Assembly (NCBI GenBank): GCA_023807065.1
Contig: JAJJLU010000013.1
Coordinates: forward strand, 1 to 58,229
Direction of reading: 5' to 3'
Source of the DNA: Isotricha intestinalis
Taxonomy: Eukaryota; Ciliophora; Litostomatea; Vestibuliferida; Isotrichidae
DNA length: 58,229 nt
Each line of letters begins with the position of its first letter. The stretch's first letter is position 1. The translations under genes and the position numbers were made by a program. Below, piece after piece: positions 10,044 through 18,544 of this stretch. The notes under the pieces were generated by a model that saw nothing but the letters and a program-made list of their open reading frames with translations, was not told the origin of the DNA and searched no databases.

Positions 10044-10333
10044 TTAATTGATTGGATAAGGTACAATTACTCTAACATTTCCATTTAAATATCCTTCATC
10101 TGCTCCTTTTCTTGTTACAGTTGTTTTATTTTTAATTGCTTCTTCTTTAAAATTTTGATCAAAATAATTAGTTTTATCATAAAATAAATCATCACCAGGT
10201 TTTAAAACTTTATGCTAATTTATTTATTTAAATTATATACAATTTTTTTAAATTTATAAACTCCTCTTGATGTTTCTATTTCATCTTCTACATCTTCTTT
10301 AGGTAAACATTTACAAGAATATTCATTTCCCAT
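10044..10333 (-). CDS. 80-residue split gene with MGNEYSCKC start (hypothetical, acylation-like N-terminus)
   Basis: Two exons, 10333-10262 and 10214-10044, are joined across a 47-base GT-AG intron in phase 0. Exon 1 encodes 24 residues beginning MGNEYSCKCLPKEDVEDEIE. Exon 2 continues HKVLKPGDDLFYDK, runs through TVTRKGADEGYLNGNVRVIV, and ends PYPIN before TAA. Without splicing the frame hits stops. The coding style matches neighbouring genes and both exons read cleanly. Gly2 plus Cys7 and Cys9 suggests N-myristoylation with adjacent palmitoylation, hence membrane tethering; this is inference. Its promoter region would be shared with the divergent B-box/WD40 gene that starts 44 bases away. 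I do not recognise the family. Confidence 0.72.
10215..10261 (-). other. 47-base spliceosomal intron
   Basis: On the minus strand the insert starts GTTTATAAAT and ends AAATTAG. Removing it joins ...TCAAGAGGA to CATAAAGTT in frame. It is entirely A/T apart from the terminal G residues and a single internal G, in contrast to the exons. Confidence 0.75.
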
Positions 10334-10377
10334 TTTTTTTAAATTGATAAATTTAAAAATATAAATATAGAAATTAA

Positions 10378-12078
10378 ATGGAAGAAAATTATTTTAATAT
10401 TGATAATATTCTAAGATGTCCAGAATGTAATTTAATATCTTCTTTAAAATTAAAATATAAAAATGATAATCAAATAATTATTTATTCTTGTGAAAATGGA
10501 CATGAAGGAAATATATTATTAAAAGATTATATAAATCAAATAAATAAATATTCTTTATCAAAAGAAAAATGTAGTGAATGTGGGAAAAGTCAAAATGAAA
10601 TTAATAATGAATTATTATATTGTGCAAAATGTTCAAAATTTATATGTTATTTATGTGGTATTAATCATAAAAATAACAAGAATGATAAGCATGTAAAAAT
10701 AGATTATCAAAAATATGATTCATTATGTAAAATTCATTATAATTCTTTTGTTTGGTATTGTGTGGAATGTAGAAAAAATTTATGCGCTTTTTGTAAAATT
10801 GACCATGAGAGTCATAATAAAATAGAATTACATAAAATAACTTATCCAGAAGAATCAATCTTTAAATTAAGAAATGAAATTAATGAATTAGAAAATAAAA
10901 TTAAAAGTTTAGAAAATATAAAAAAAGAAATAAATATATTAATTGATCAATATATAAAATCAAGTGAACTAGATATTAAATTTCTTAAATACTTATATTA
11001 TTCTTATGAATATGAAGTAAATCAAAATAATAATTTAAATTATAATCTGATAAATAATTTAAGAACAATAAGTACAAATATAATAAAAAATTATGAAACA
11101 ATATCAAATGAAGGAACAAAATTTATTTCATATTTTAATAAAATAAAAAATGAACAATCAAATTCATTATCAAATAATTTTAAAACAATAAGAGTGAATA
11201 CAGGATATATAAATCATTTAGATATTTTAAAAGATGGAAGATTAGCTTCTTGTTCAGATGATTATACTTTAAAAATATATTCCAAAAATTCAATAAATGT
11301 AGAAATATCAATAAAAGTTCATTCAAAAAGAATAAATTCATTTACTCAATTAAAAGATGGAAGAATAATTTCATGTTCCGCAGATAATACAATGAAAATA
11401 ATAAAATTAATAGATGAAAATAAATTTATAATAGAACAAACTTTAATTGGTCATTCGAGTGATGTTTATAAAGTTATTGAAATAAAAGAAAATGAATTAA
11501 TTTCAATATCAAAAGATAAAACAATGAAAATTTGGAAACAGACAAATGAAAATAAATACCAATTAATAACTAGTATAATGTTTCAAAATCAAAATTCAAA
11601 TTGTAACATTTTAAAATTAACTAATAATGAATTTGTTACATCATCACAAGATGATAAATGTTTAAAATTTTGGAATAATAATAATTATGAATTAATATAT
11701 TTATTAAATGAAATAAGAGTTCCTTGGACATTAAAAAATTTATGTTTAATTGAAAATGATATTTTATGTGTAGGAGGAGGACAATCAAAAGGTTTTTATT
11801 TAATTAAAATATCAAATCATCAAATTATAAAAAATATTATTGGACCAAAAATAATTTGGAGTATTAATAAATGCTTTGATGGATTATTTTTATGTTCTAT
11901 TGTCGATGAAAATAATAATAATTCTATTGTTAAATATATGTTTAAAGACAATAATTTTATTAAAATTTATGAAAAAGAAAAAGCACATGAAGATTTTATT
12001 TTTTCTTGTGTTGAATTAAAAGATGTAAGTGTTGCTTCAGGTGGAAAAGATAAAATAATTAAATTATGGAATGATTAA
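10378..12078 (+). CDS. B-box zinc finger / coiled coil / WD40 protein
   Basis: A 566-residue protein with a clear domain order. Residues 14-50 hold a CPEC...CENGHEG zinc-ribbon-like segment. Residues 60-150 hold Cys/His pairs typical of tandem B-boxes (KCSECGKS, CAKCSKFICYLC, then YCVECRKNLCAFCKIDHESH). Residues 155-200 form a coiled coil. From about 270 to the end there is a WD40 propeller with blades such as DGRLASCSDDYTLKIYS, DGRIISCSADNTMKI and VASGGKDKIIKLWND. This is a TRIM-like layout lacking an obvious RING. Such proteins serve as scaffolds or, with a RING, E3 ligases; without one, ligase activity is unsupported. A decayed relative lies at 4702-5640, and another B-box gene starts at 14978. 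Confidence 0.85.
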   Translation: MEENYFNIDNILRCPECNLISSLKLKYKNDNQIIIYSCENGHEGNILLKDYINQINKYSLSKEKCSECGKSQNEINNELLYCAKCSKFICYLCGINHKNNKNDKHVKIDYQKYDSLCKIHYNSFVWYCVECRKNLCAFCKIDHESHNKIELHKITYPEESIFKLRNEINELENKIKSLENIKKEINILIDQYIKSSELDIKFLKYLYYSYEYEVNQNNNLNYNLINNLRTISTNIIKNYETISNEGTKFISYFNKIKNEQSNSLSNNFKTIRVNTGYINHLDILKDGRLASCSDDYTLKIYSKNSINVEISIKVHSKRINSFTQLKDGRIISCSADNTMKIIKLIDENKFIIEQTLIGHSSDVYKVIEIKENELISISKDKTMKIWKQTNENKYQLITSIMFQNQNSNCNILKLTNNEFVTSSQDDKCLKFWNNNNYELIYLLNEIRVPWTLKNLCLIENDILCVGGGQSKGFYLIKISNHQIIKNIIGPKIIWSINKCFDGLFLCSIVDENNNNSIVKYMFKDNNFIKIYEKEKAHEDFIFSCVELKDVSVASGGKDKIIKLWND

Positions 12079-12143
12079 AAGGTGATTTTTAATAATAATA
12101 TTATTTAGATTTTTTAAATTATTTTTTTAAAAATAAATAAAAA

Positions 12144-12662
12144 ATGTCCATGGAAAAAAAATCTTCTGGAAAATTTCCAGAATTAAAATTAAAATCAAAT
12201 TTACAGAAAACAGAAGAATCAAGTCCATTAAAACCAAAAGAGAGTAATCCAATTTTTATTCAGTTGGTAGAAGAACCAAATAATAAAAATATTAAAGTTA
12301 TTCAATCAATTAATTCTAGTGGAAATGAAACAACATCAAGAACAATTAAACCAAATGCTATTCCAGTTTTAAAACAAAGAGAAAAAAAAGCTGAAATTTT
12401 AAATCCAAATATTAAAATTATTACAAAATCTGATCATAAAAAAAATAAAAGATTTGATAGAAATGGAGTTGAAATTAATCATAGAAATAAAAAAAATGTT
12501 AAAATTACTTTTAAAGATGAAATAGAAGGAGAAAATTTTTGTGAATTTGTAGATATTGAAAATTTAAAAGAATATATGAAAGGTAATTATGGAAAAGTTG
12601 ATAGAAAAGATCATTATGTTAAAAATAATACTTGTGTAAATTGCAGTTGCAATATTTTATAA
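12144..12662 (+). CDS. small protein with C-terminal CaaX-like box (CNIL)
   Basis: A 172-residue protein, 65 bases downstream of the B-box/WD40 gene on the same strand. Residues 1-100 are Ser/Pro/Lys-rich and probably disordered. A conserved-looking block follows: KKNVKITFKDEIEG, then FCEFVDIENLKEYMKGNYGK. The tail reads CVNCSCNIL. The last four residues, C-N-I-L, fit a CaaX prenylation box; a final Leu favours geranylgeranylation, and the extra cysteines just upstream could be palmitoylated. The layout (V-x-F-(K/x)-(D/E), then V-x-x-I-E-x-x-K-x-Y, then C-x-C-x-I-L/F) recurs in the gene at 30980-31405, suggesting a family. Prenylation is predicted from the motif only. Confidence 0.7.
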   Translation: MSMEKKSSGKFPELKLKSNLQKTEESSPLKPKESNPIFIQLVEEPNNKNIKVIQSINSSGNETTSRTIKPNAIPVLKQREKKAEILNPNIKIITKSDHKKNKRFDRNGVEINHRNKKNVKITFKDEIEGENFCEFVDIENLKEYMKGNYGKVDRKDHYVKNNTCVNCSCNIL

Positions 12663-12878
12663 GAATTATCTTTTTTAATTTCTAAGACAAAAAGGTAAAT
12701 TGATAATATTTGAAAATAAAAATTTTTTATTTATAGGTAATCTTTGTTAAGTTCATAATATATAATAATATTATTATTTTTAATATAAAGATAATTGCTT
12801 TTGATTCGAAATATGATTTAAATATAAAAAATAATTTAATTGTTTTTTTTGATAATTGTTTTATGAACAAAAAATTAC

Positions 12879-14978
12879 TTAATAATTACTTGATAAGTCA
12901 AAAACTAAAGGTAATCTTCCATTTTCATTTATATTAGCATAATTATCTCCAATATCTCTAAAAGGACATTCTTTAAAATAAACTTCAGTTTCAAAAATAA
13001 AGTCACAAAAATAATAAGTATTAGTTAAAAAATTAAATTTGAAAGAATTTTTCATAATGCTATTTCCTTTTTTTCCACCGAGAAATAATAATTCATTATC
13101 TCTTTCAATTAATCCACAACAATAAACTTGATTATCAATATTATCAGGATTTAAATAAGAAACATATTCCCATTTACCTCTATTATTTCTTAAATTAATT
13201 CTTTCTATTGTAGATAAAATATTATTTTTATTAAATCCACCAAAAGAATATAAATAATTATTATAAATATATAACATTGGTAATTGAACTTCTTTTTCAT
13301 TTAAATCTGGCATTGATTCCCATTTAATATTATTATATTTTTCACATTTATTAGAATTTATTCCTCCAATTGCATAAATTATATTATTATATCCTATCAT
13401 TGAATGATTTGCTCTTTTATTTATTAAACGACTATTTAAGTTTAAAGTTTTTGATAATGGATCATACTTTAAAAATATATTTGAATATGTATTATTTTTT
13501 TCTATTCCTCCTGAAATATATAATTTATTATCATAATTGCAAAAAGCACATTTATCTAAAAATGATGTTAAATTTCCTATTGAAGGAAAGTTAACAGTTC
13601 TTTCTTCACATCCTTCATTATTTTCAACAAGAATAGTATTGGTTAATATAATTGGATATATAAACATATCTCCTTTAAATAAAGAATTTCTATAATTAGT
13701 ATTTCCAGGTGTATTAATATTTTGTGTAGATGAATTTATTCCTTTACTCAAATTATCCAAAAAATTTGGTTGAGTAAAAGAAAAGATTTTTGTATCACCT
13801 GAACTATTATCAGAAATATTTTGATTAAGATTATTATAATTTGTAAATTGAGTTTGATAATTTATATTACTTTGATTTTCAATATTTTTTTTATTTGAAC
13901 TTATATGTTGTGAATTATCAATATCTTTTTGATTTAAACTTTTTCTAGCAACTTTAATATTAGAAAACATTTTTTCCATTATATCATTTTTTACTATTGG
14001 TTTTACAAAATATCTATTAATATTATTTTTTATTTCAGTATATGTATTTAAGTTCAACATATTATTTAAACAATTAAATATTTCAGTATATATATATTCA
14101 ACTAATTCTTTTATCTTTTCAAAATTATTATTTATTTCAATATATTGATTTACATTATCCTTTAATATACTTTTACTTCTTTCAATTTCTTTTATTTTTT
14201 CATCTAAAGTTAAAAAAATATCATCATTAATAATAATTTTATTAGTATTAATATCAGCTTTTAAAGCCTTATAAGCATCAATAGAAAAATCTTTTAATCT
14301 GAAAAAATTTTCATTAGTATTTTCTTTAGTTTGAACAACATAATTATTAAAATGATCAATAACATCATTTATTTTATAAATAATTTGAGTTAATATTCTT
14401 TTTAATTGTTCAAATATAACTGAATTTAATCTTTCTTTTAATTCATAAGCAAAGAAAGTTTTATCTATTTTATCATCAGCAATATATTCTGTATTATTAG
14501 AAAATATTTTATTGATTAACATTTTTGTAGGAGCTAAATAATCATATTTTTCTTTAACATTATGATTTTTATGACTTTCATCAAAACAATTTTTACAAAT
14601 TGATTTTTTACATGAATAACAATAAAAAATTAAAAATTTTTCTTGATGTAAAGAACAAGGTAATTGAGAATTAATTTTAATTGAAAAATCTTCTTCTTCT
14701 TCAAAATCATTTATTTTTATTAAAGTGAAATATATTTTTTGTTCTTCAGGAAATAAAGTTAATAAATTTTGGTCTTCATAATTATAAGTACAATCAATGC
14801 CGTTATGATAAATTCTAAATGAATTTTTTCTTAAATGAGCAGCATTACATAATATTTTTTTTAATTCTTGAAAATTAGTTGTTTCATCTACATCAAAAGT
14901 ATAATATTTGTCCTTTGAGACTTCAAAAATTGTTTGACGAATAATTTTTGTTGTGTTCGGAATTTTTATTTCTGACAT
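12879..14978 (-). CDS. B-box zinc finger / coiled coil / Kelch-repeat protein
   Basis: A 699-residue protein. Residues 24-88 look like a ubiquitin-type beta-grasp module (YYTFDVDETTNFQELKKIL, then FRIYHNGIDC). A B-box type 2 zinc finger spans C108 to H139 (CSLHQEKF, YCYSCKKSICKNCFDESH, HNV). Residues 165-330 are helical or coiled coil. Residues 350-440 are Asn/Ser-rich linker. Residues 470-690 carry Kelch motifs: LYISGGIEKNN, IIYAIGGINSN, YLYSFGGFNKNN and LLFLGGKKGN, each with the GG doublet and following aromatic/strand pattern. B-box plus Kelch suggests a scaffold or substrate adaptor. No RING is seen. Its start faces the cornichon gene across only 84 bases, so regulatory sequence is shared or very short. 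Confidence 0.84.
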   Translation of the reverse strand: MSEIKIPNTTKIIRQTIFEVSKDKYYTFDVDETTNFQELKKILCNAAHLRKNSFRIYHNGIDCTYNYEDQNLLTLFPEEQKIYFTLIKINDFEEEEDFSIKINSQLPCSLHQEKFLIFYCYSCKKSICKNCFDESHKNHNVKEKYDYLAPTKMLINKIFSNNTEYIADDKIDKTFFAYELKERLNSVIFEQLKRILTQIIYKINDVIDHFNNYVVQTKENTNENFFRLKDFSIDAYKALKADINTNKIIINDDIFLTLDEKIKEIERSKSILKDNVNQYIEINNNFEKIKELVEYIYTEIFNCLNNMLNLNTYTEIKNNINRYFVKPIVKNDIMEKMFSNIKVARKSLNQKDIDNSQHISSNKKNIENQSNINYQTQFTNYNNLNQNISDNSSGDTKIFSFTQPNFLDNLSKGINSSTQNINTPGNTNYRNSLFKGDMFIYPIILTNTILVENNEGCEERTVNFPSIGNLTSFLDKCAFCNYDNKLYISGGIEKNNTYSNIFLKYDPLSKTLNLNSRLINKRANHSMIGYNNIIYAIGGINSNKCEKYNNIKWESMPDLNEKEVQLPMLYIYNNYLYSFGGFNKNNILSTIERINLRNNRGKWEYVSYLNPDNIDNQVYCCGLIERDNELLFLGGKKGNSIMKNSFKFNFLTNTYYFCDFIFETEVYFKECPFRDIGDNYANINENGRLPLVFDLSSNY

Positions 14979-15062
14979 TTTTCTGTTTAAAAATTTAAAT
15001 TTAATTTATAATTTTTTAGACATTTAAAGATTAAATATTATAAATTTTTCTTTTTTTAAAAA

Positions 15063-15582
15063 ATGATTTTTTTAGATTTTTTATATTTTTCATCAACATT
15101 TAGTATGTTAATTATGACTATTGTTGTTGTAAATTTTATTTTTTTTTAATTATAGTTTACTGAAATAGATGAATATCAATCATTTGATGAATTATTAGAA
15201 AAAACAAGAAAAAATATTAAAAATGTATATTTAACTATTAATTGAATATAATTTTTTTTAGTATTTCAGATATGAAATTTATTTTAATTTTTTGTGCATT
15301 TTTTTATCATTTATTTGTAATAATTGGATATTTCTTTTAATGGCATGTATAAGTTTAATTAATAATTTTTACTCTTATTATACCAAAAATTTCCATTTTG
15401 AGTTAATTATTGCAGATAGTAAAGAAAACATAAAAAAAACAAGTAAAATAAGCTTTTATTATAAAGTTAAATTTATTTACTATATTCTTGTGACAATTAT
15501 TACATTAACATTTATAATGATTAAGATATTAAAAATAATAGATAAAATTACATTGAAAAAAATAAAAATATATAAGATTTAA
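15063..15582 (+). CDS. cornichon/Erv14-family ER cargo receptor, three exons
   Basis: Exons 15063-15128, 15156-15224 and 15262-15582 encode 151 residues. The spliced protein has a first membrane helix (residues 3-22), then the family signature QSFDELLEKTRKNIKNYFRY (30-49), matching the cornichon FDELxxDYxNPIxxC loop by position. A second helical hydrophobic region follows (50-80) with NNW where homologues have xxW. Then FELIIADSKENIKKTSKISF (90-109), corresponding to the family's TxIxxAD...(C/K) segment, and a last helix with FIYYILVTIITLTFIMIKIL. Cornichons select membrane cargo into COPII vesicles at the ER. Only exon 3 is open from its own ATG, so a simple ORF scan gives a truncated 96-residue protein. 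The proline of the usual NPI motif is absent. Confidence 0.83.
15129..15155 (+). other. 27-base intron in the cornichon gene
   Basis: Starts GTAAAT and ends TTATAG, with an all-A/T interior. Its length is a multiple of three, but retention places TAA and TAG in frame, so unspliced mRNA would terminate. Removal joins ...ATTGTTGTT to TTTACTGAA in phase 0. Confidence 0.78.
15225..15261 (+). other. 37-base intron in the cornichon gene
   Basis: Starts GTATAT and ends TTTTTAG after a T-rich run. Removal joins ...ATTAAAAAT to TATTTCAGA in phase 0 and restores the cornichon frame across residues 45-46. Confidence 0.8.
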
Positions 15583-15794
15583 ATATTGATTATTTATTTA
15601 CAAACTTATTAAATCAACAAATTTATTTTAAAACAATACAATTTAAATTGAAAAAAATATTTGATTCTGAAACTTCATCAACTGAAAAAACTTTGAAATT
15701 TTAAAAAAAAAAATATTTTTTAATTATTTTATTTTAATTAATTAATTAAATAAATTATCAAAAGAATCTAAAATAAATATATAATTTCCCAAAA

Positions 15795-16160
15795 ATGAAA
15801 GGAAAGAAAGAAGTAACGACAGAAAGAAGAATAAGAAAATCAATAATTGGAAAGCCTCCAAGATTATATGTAAAAGCAGTATTTTCAGGATTTAGAAGAG
15901 GAAAAAGAACACAAGATGAAAATCATGCTTTAGTTCATATAGAAGGATTAAATAGTAGAAAAGAAGCTCAATATTATTTAGGAAAGAGAATTGTATATGT
16001 TTACAGAACAAAAAATGGTTATAAAAGCATTTGGGGAAGAATTTGTTCTCAACATGGAAATAATGGAACTTGTAAAGCTAAATTTTTAAGAAATTTACCT
16101 CCTAAAGCTATTGGTTCTACTCTTAGAGTTATGCTTTATCCACAAAGAGTCACACATTAA
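15795..16160 (+). CDS. RPL35A: large-subunit ribosomal protein eL33 (L35Ae)
   Basis: A 121-residue protein of the normal eL33 length. Family landmarks: RLYVKAVFSGFRRGKRTQ (about 24-41), ENHALVHIEGLNSRKEAQYY (43-62), LGKRIVYVYRTKN (63-75), the WGRICSQHGNNGTCKAKFL segment (80-99; homologues read WGKVTRxHGNSGxVRAKF) and the C-terminal RVMLYPQR. It is a structural component of the 60S subunit. The gene is intronless and has a higher G/C content than its neighbours, as expected for a highly expressed gene. Start chosen at the only in-frame upstream ATG, preceded by an A-rich leader. Confidence 0.96.
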   Translation: MKGKKEVTTERRIRKSIIGKPPRLYVKAVFSGFRRGKRTQDENHALVHIEGLNSRKEAQYYLGKRIVYVYRTKNGYKSIWGRICSQHGNNGTCKAKFLRNLPPKAIGSTLRVMLYPQRVTH

Positions 16161-16321
16161 ATTTCTTTTGTTTAAATTATTTAAATTAAATCAACTTTTT
16201 TTAGAAATTTTACACACAATTTATTTTTATTATTTAATAATTTATTTTATTTTTTAAAAAAAGAAAATTAAATTAAATAATTATATTAATGAAAATAATT
16301 ATTATATTTTTTTTTATTTAA

Positions 16322-16708
16322 ATGGGATTATCATGTTTTTGTAGTAGATTATTATTTGGGTTAGTTCTTTCATTAGTATCTATAAAAGGATTCTATGATA
16401 TTGATTCAAATAAAGGATTTGTTTCTCAAAATATAAGATTATTATCAGAAAAATTACAAAAATATAATATTAATATAATTCAATATAGAAAATATAGTGC
16501 CTTAGTAATATTAATAGAAAATTACTTATTATTAATTTCTGCAATAAGTACAATTGTTTCATTTAATCCAGGAAAATATTTTGCATTTATAGCATTAATT
16601 ATAGATATTCTTTTAGTTCATAATCCATATTTTTATGGTGAACCTGCAATTAAATTAATTACTTGTGAATTTATTGGATTATTTGGAGCAATTTTAAATA
16701 GTTATTAA
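16322..16708 (+). CDS. small four-helix membrane protein, possibly DoxX/TMEM35-like
   Basis: A 128-residue protein starting MGLSCFCSRLLFGLV. Hydrophobic stretches at about 5-22, 58-80, 84-102 and 110-126 suggest four membrane helices. Between the first two, YDIDSNKGFVSQNIRLLSEKL is amphipathic and polar. Size and helix arrangement resemble DoxX/TMEM35-type proteins, but no diagnostic residue was recognised, so that name is a guess. Gly2 with Cys5 and Cys7 also resembles an acylation site, although a membrane helix starting there makes this less relevant. It ends tail to tail with the next gene, 94 bases away. Confidence 0.6.
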   Translation: MGLSCFCSRLLFGLVLSLVSIKGFYDIDSNKGFVSQNIRLLSEKLQKYNINIIQYRKYSALVILIENYLLLISAISTIVSFNPGKYFAFIALIIDILLVHNPYFYGEPAIKLITCEFIGLFGAILNSY

Positions 16709-16802
16709 ATATAATTTAAATTTAAAAAAAGGAATTTTTAAAGTTTATTATTAAAACAAAAAATTAATTTGAAAAAATAAATTAAAAAAAAATTAAAAAA
16801 CC

Positions 16803-17390
16803 TTATTCCAAATTTAAATGTAAGCTTTCTTCTCCATTTTTATTATTTACATCTTCTTCTTCAATATTATTATTTTCTTCTTGTATATAAGGAACATTTT
16901 CTTCTTCATCATCATCATCATCACCACCATTAAAATCATTATCTTCAGCATTTATTTTTTTTAAGCTATTAATAAATTCATTATTCAAATCTAATTTTTT
17001 TGAAGTTTTAGGTTTACTAGCTTTTCTTTTTCTTTCTCTTAATTCAGCATCATATTCTTCTTTTAATAAGACAAGAACATTAGCACCATTAGTTAAACAA
17101 GAAGCAATAGTATCATCTAAATTACATAAATCTCCATTTTCATTTTTTAATCCATATGCAATTCCACAATTTCTTTTTTTATTTCCTCCATTTTCATATT
17201 TAAATATTGCACAATCTGTTAACCATCTTATTTTCTGATGACCGTCTCCACAATATTGTCTAAATTTCTTTCCTCTAATTAATATATTTACAAAAAATGT
17301 CTCTTTTTCTTCATCTAACATTCCTGGATTTACATAATCTTGTTTTATTGTTTTTTTACGAAGTTCTTTTACTACTTCTAATTTACTCAT
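16803..17390 (-). CDS. conserved-looking protein of unknown function with acidic tail
   Basis: A 195-residue protein. Residues 25-115 look like a compact globular domain: ETFFVNILIRGKKFRQYCG, GDGHQKIRWLTDCAIFKY, NCGIAYGLKNENGDLCNLDD, then a hydrophobic strand ANVLVLLKEEY. The core recalls a short beta-rich domain with a GDG(H/Q)QK...RWL motif, which I cannot assign to a named family. Residues 120-135 are basic, perhaps nuclear-targeting (RERKRKASKPKTSKK). The rest is strongly acidic. No membrane segment. The neighbour is transcribed in the same direction 117 bases upstream. Confidence 0.68.
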   Translation of the reverse strand: MSKLEVVKELRKKTIKQDYVNPGMLDEEKETFFVNILIRGKKFRQYCGDGHQKIRWLTDCAIFKYENGGNKKRNCGIAYGLKNENGDLCNLDDTIASCLTNGANVLVLLKEEYDAELRERKRKASKPKTSKKLDLNNEFINSLKKINAEDNDFNGGDDDDDEEENVPYIQEENNNIEEEDVNNKNGEESLHLNLE

Positions 17391-17507
17391 TTTTTTTTAT
17401 TTGTAAAAAGGATTTAAAAAATTTGTTTATTTTAATTTTTTTTTTTTTAAGTTTTTTAATATTTATTGAATTAATTAAATATTATATTTACAGTTTTAAT
17501 CTTAATT

Positions 17508-18323
17508 TTATTCATTTCCCGCTTTTATCATTTTGAATATTTTTCTTAAAAAAAATTTGAAAATTATTAAAGTAATATAACCAATGAAAAAAAATTCTAA
17601 TAAAGTAAAAGAATCATATTTTTCTAATTCATAAAAAATCTGATATACTTTAGGAACAACAATACTAAAAATTTTATTAAAATTAAAAGCAACTTTAGGT
17701 TTAATAATATAAAAGTAATTTTTAATAGGATGTAATATATTATTAAAGAAAATTGCAATTGCTTCAAAATCAATTTTTTTAAGTTGTTGAATTGCATAAT
17801 TTGAATTTTTAGATTTACTTAATAAAAGAGCTGCTGTTGAAAAAGAACCAATTAAACTTCCTAAGAGAAAATGTTTTGTTGAATTTATATTTCGTTCTTT
17901 TTTATTTAAGTATAAATTATCCACTTTCAATTCCTTTCTCTTTGGAATTTTAGTAAAAATATTTTTACTAATATTATTTTCAACTGAAGTTTTTTCAGAA
18001 AATAAAGGGATTTTTTCACTTGTTTCTTCATCTTCTAAAAATTTTTTTGTTAATATTTTTCTATTTGAAAAATCCTTTTTTATTTCTTCTAACTTTATAT
18101 TATTTATTTCTTTATCTTCTTCAATTTCTTTCTTAATTTTTTCTAAATTTTCAGGATTTTGAATTGCTAAATTATATTCTTCATTTAATGATAATTTAGC
18201 ATTTTTATTTTTATCAGAATTTTTTTTATTTGGGTCTATTCCCATTAATTGTAATCTTTTTCTTATTTCTGATTTTGATAATATATTTCCAGTTGAAAAT
18301 CCAGGTTGAAGTGAATTAAACAT
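17508..18323 (-). CDS. unknown protein with C-terminal membrane segments
   Basis: A 271-residue protein. Residues 1-130 are polar, with charged helices (SKSEIRKRLQLMGIDPNKK near 16-34). Hydrophobic stretches occur at about 151-167 (FLLGSLIGSFSTAALLL) and 239-260 (LLEFFFIGYITLIIFKFFL), the latter followed by a basic end (RKIFKMIKAGNE). In between is an amphipathic region around FNNILHPIKNYFYIIKPK. This suggests a two-helix membrane protein with a long cytosolic N-terminus. Family not recognised. Organelle unknown. Confidence 0.6.
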   Translation of the reverse strand: MFNSLQPGFSTGNILSKSEIRKRLQLMGIDPNKKNSDKNKNAKLSLNEEYNLAIQNPENLEKIKKEIEEDKEINNIKLEEIKKDFSNRKILTKKFLEDEETSEKIPLFSEKTSVENNISKNIFTKIPKRKELKVDNLYLNKKERNINSTKHFLLGSLIGSFSTAALLLSKSKNSNYAIQQLKKIDFEAIAIFFNNILHPIKNYFYIIKPKVAFNFNKIFSIVVPKVYQIFYELEKYDSFTLLEFFFIGYITLIIFKFFLRKIFKMIKAGNE

Positions 18324-18544
18324 TTTTATTTATTTTATTTTTTATTATAATTTATTTTATAAATAGTTTTCAGAAAATAATAACAAAATAAAATAATTTA
18401 TTAAACTTTAATTACTATTAATTATATTTAAATAATTATTTTTCAAAATTAATATTTATACTATTCAAAAATTATTTGAATTTATATTTCATAATTTATA
18501 AAAATATTCAAAGAAATTTAAATTTAAATAATTCAAAATATATT

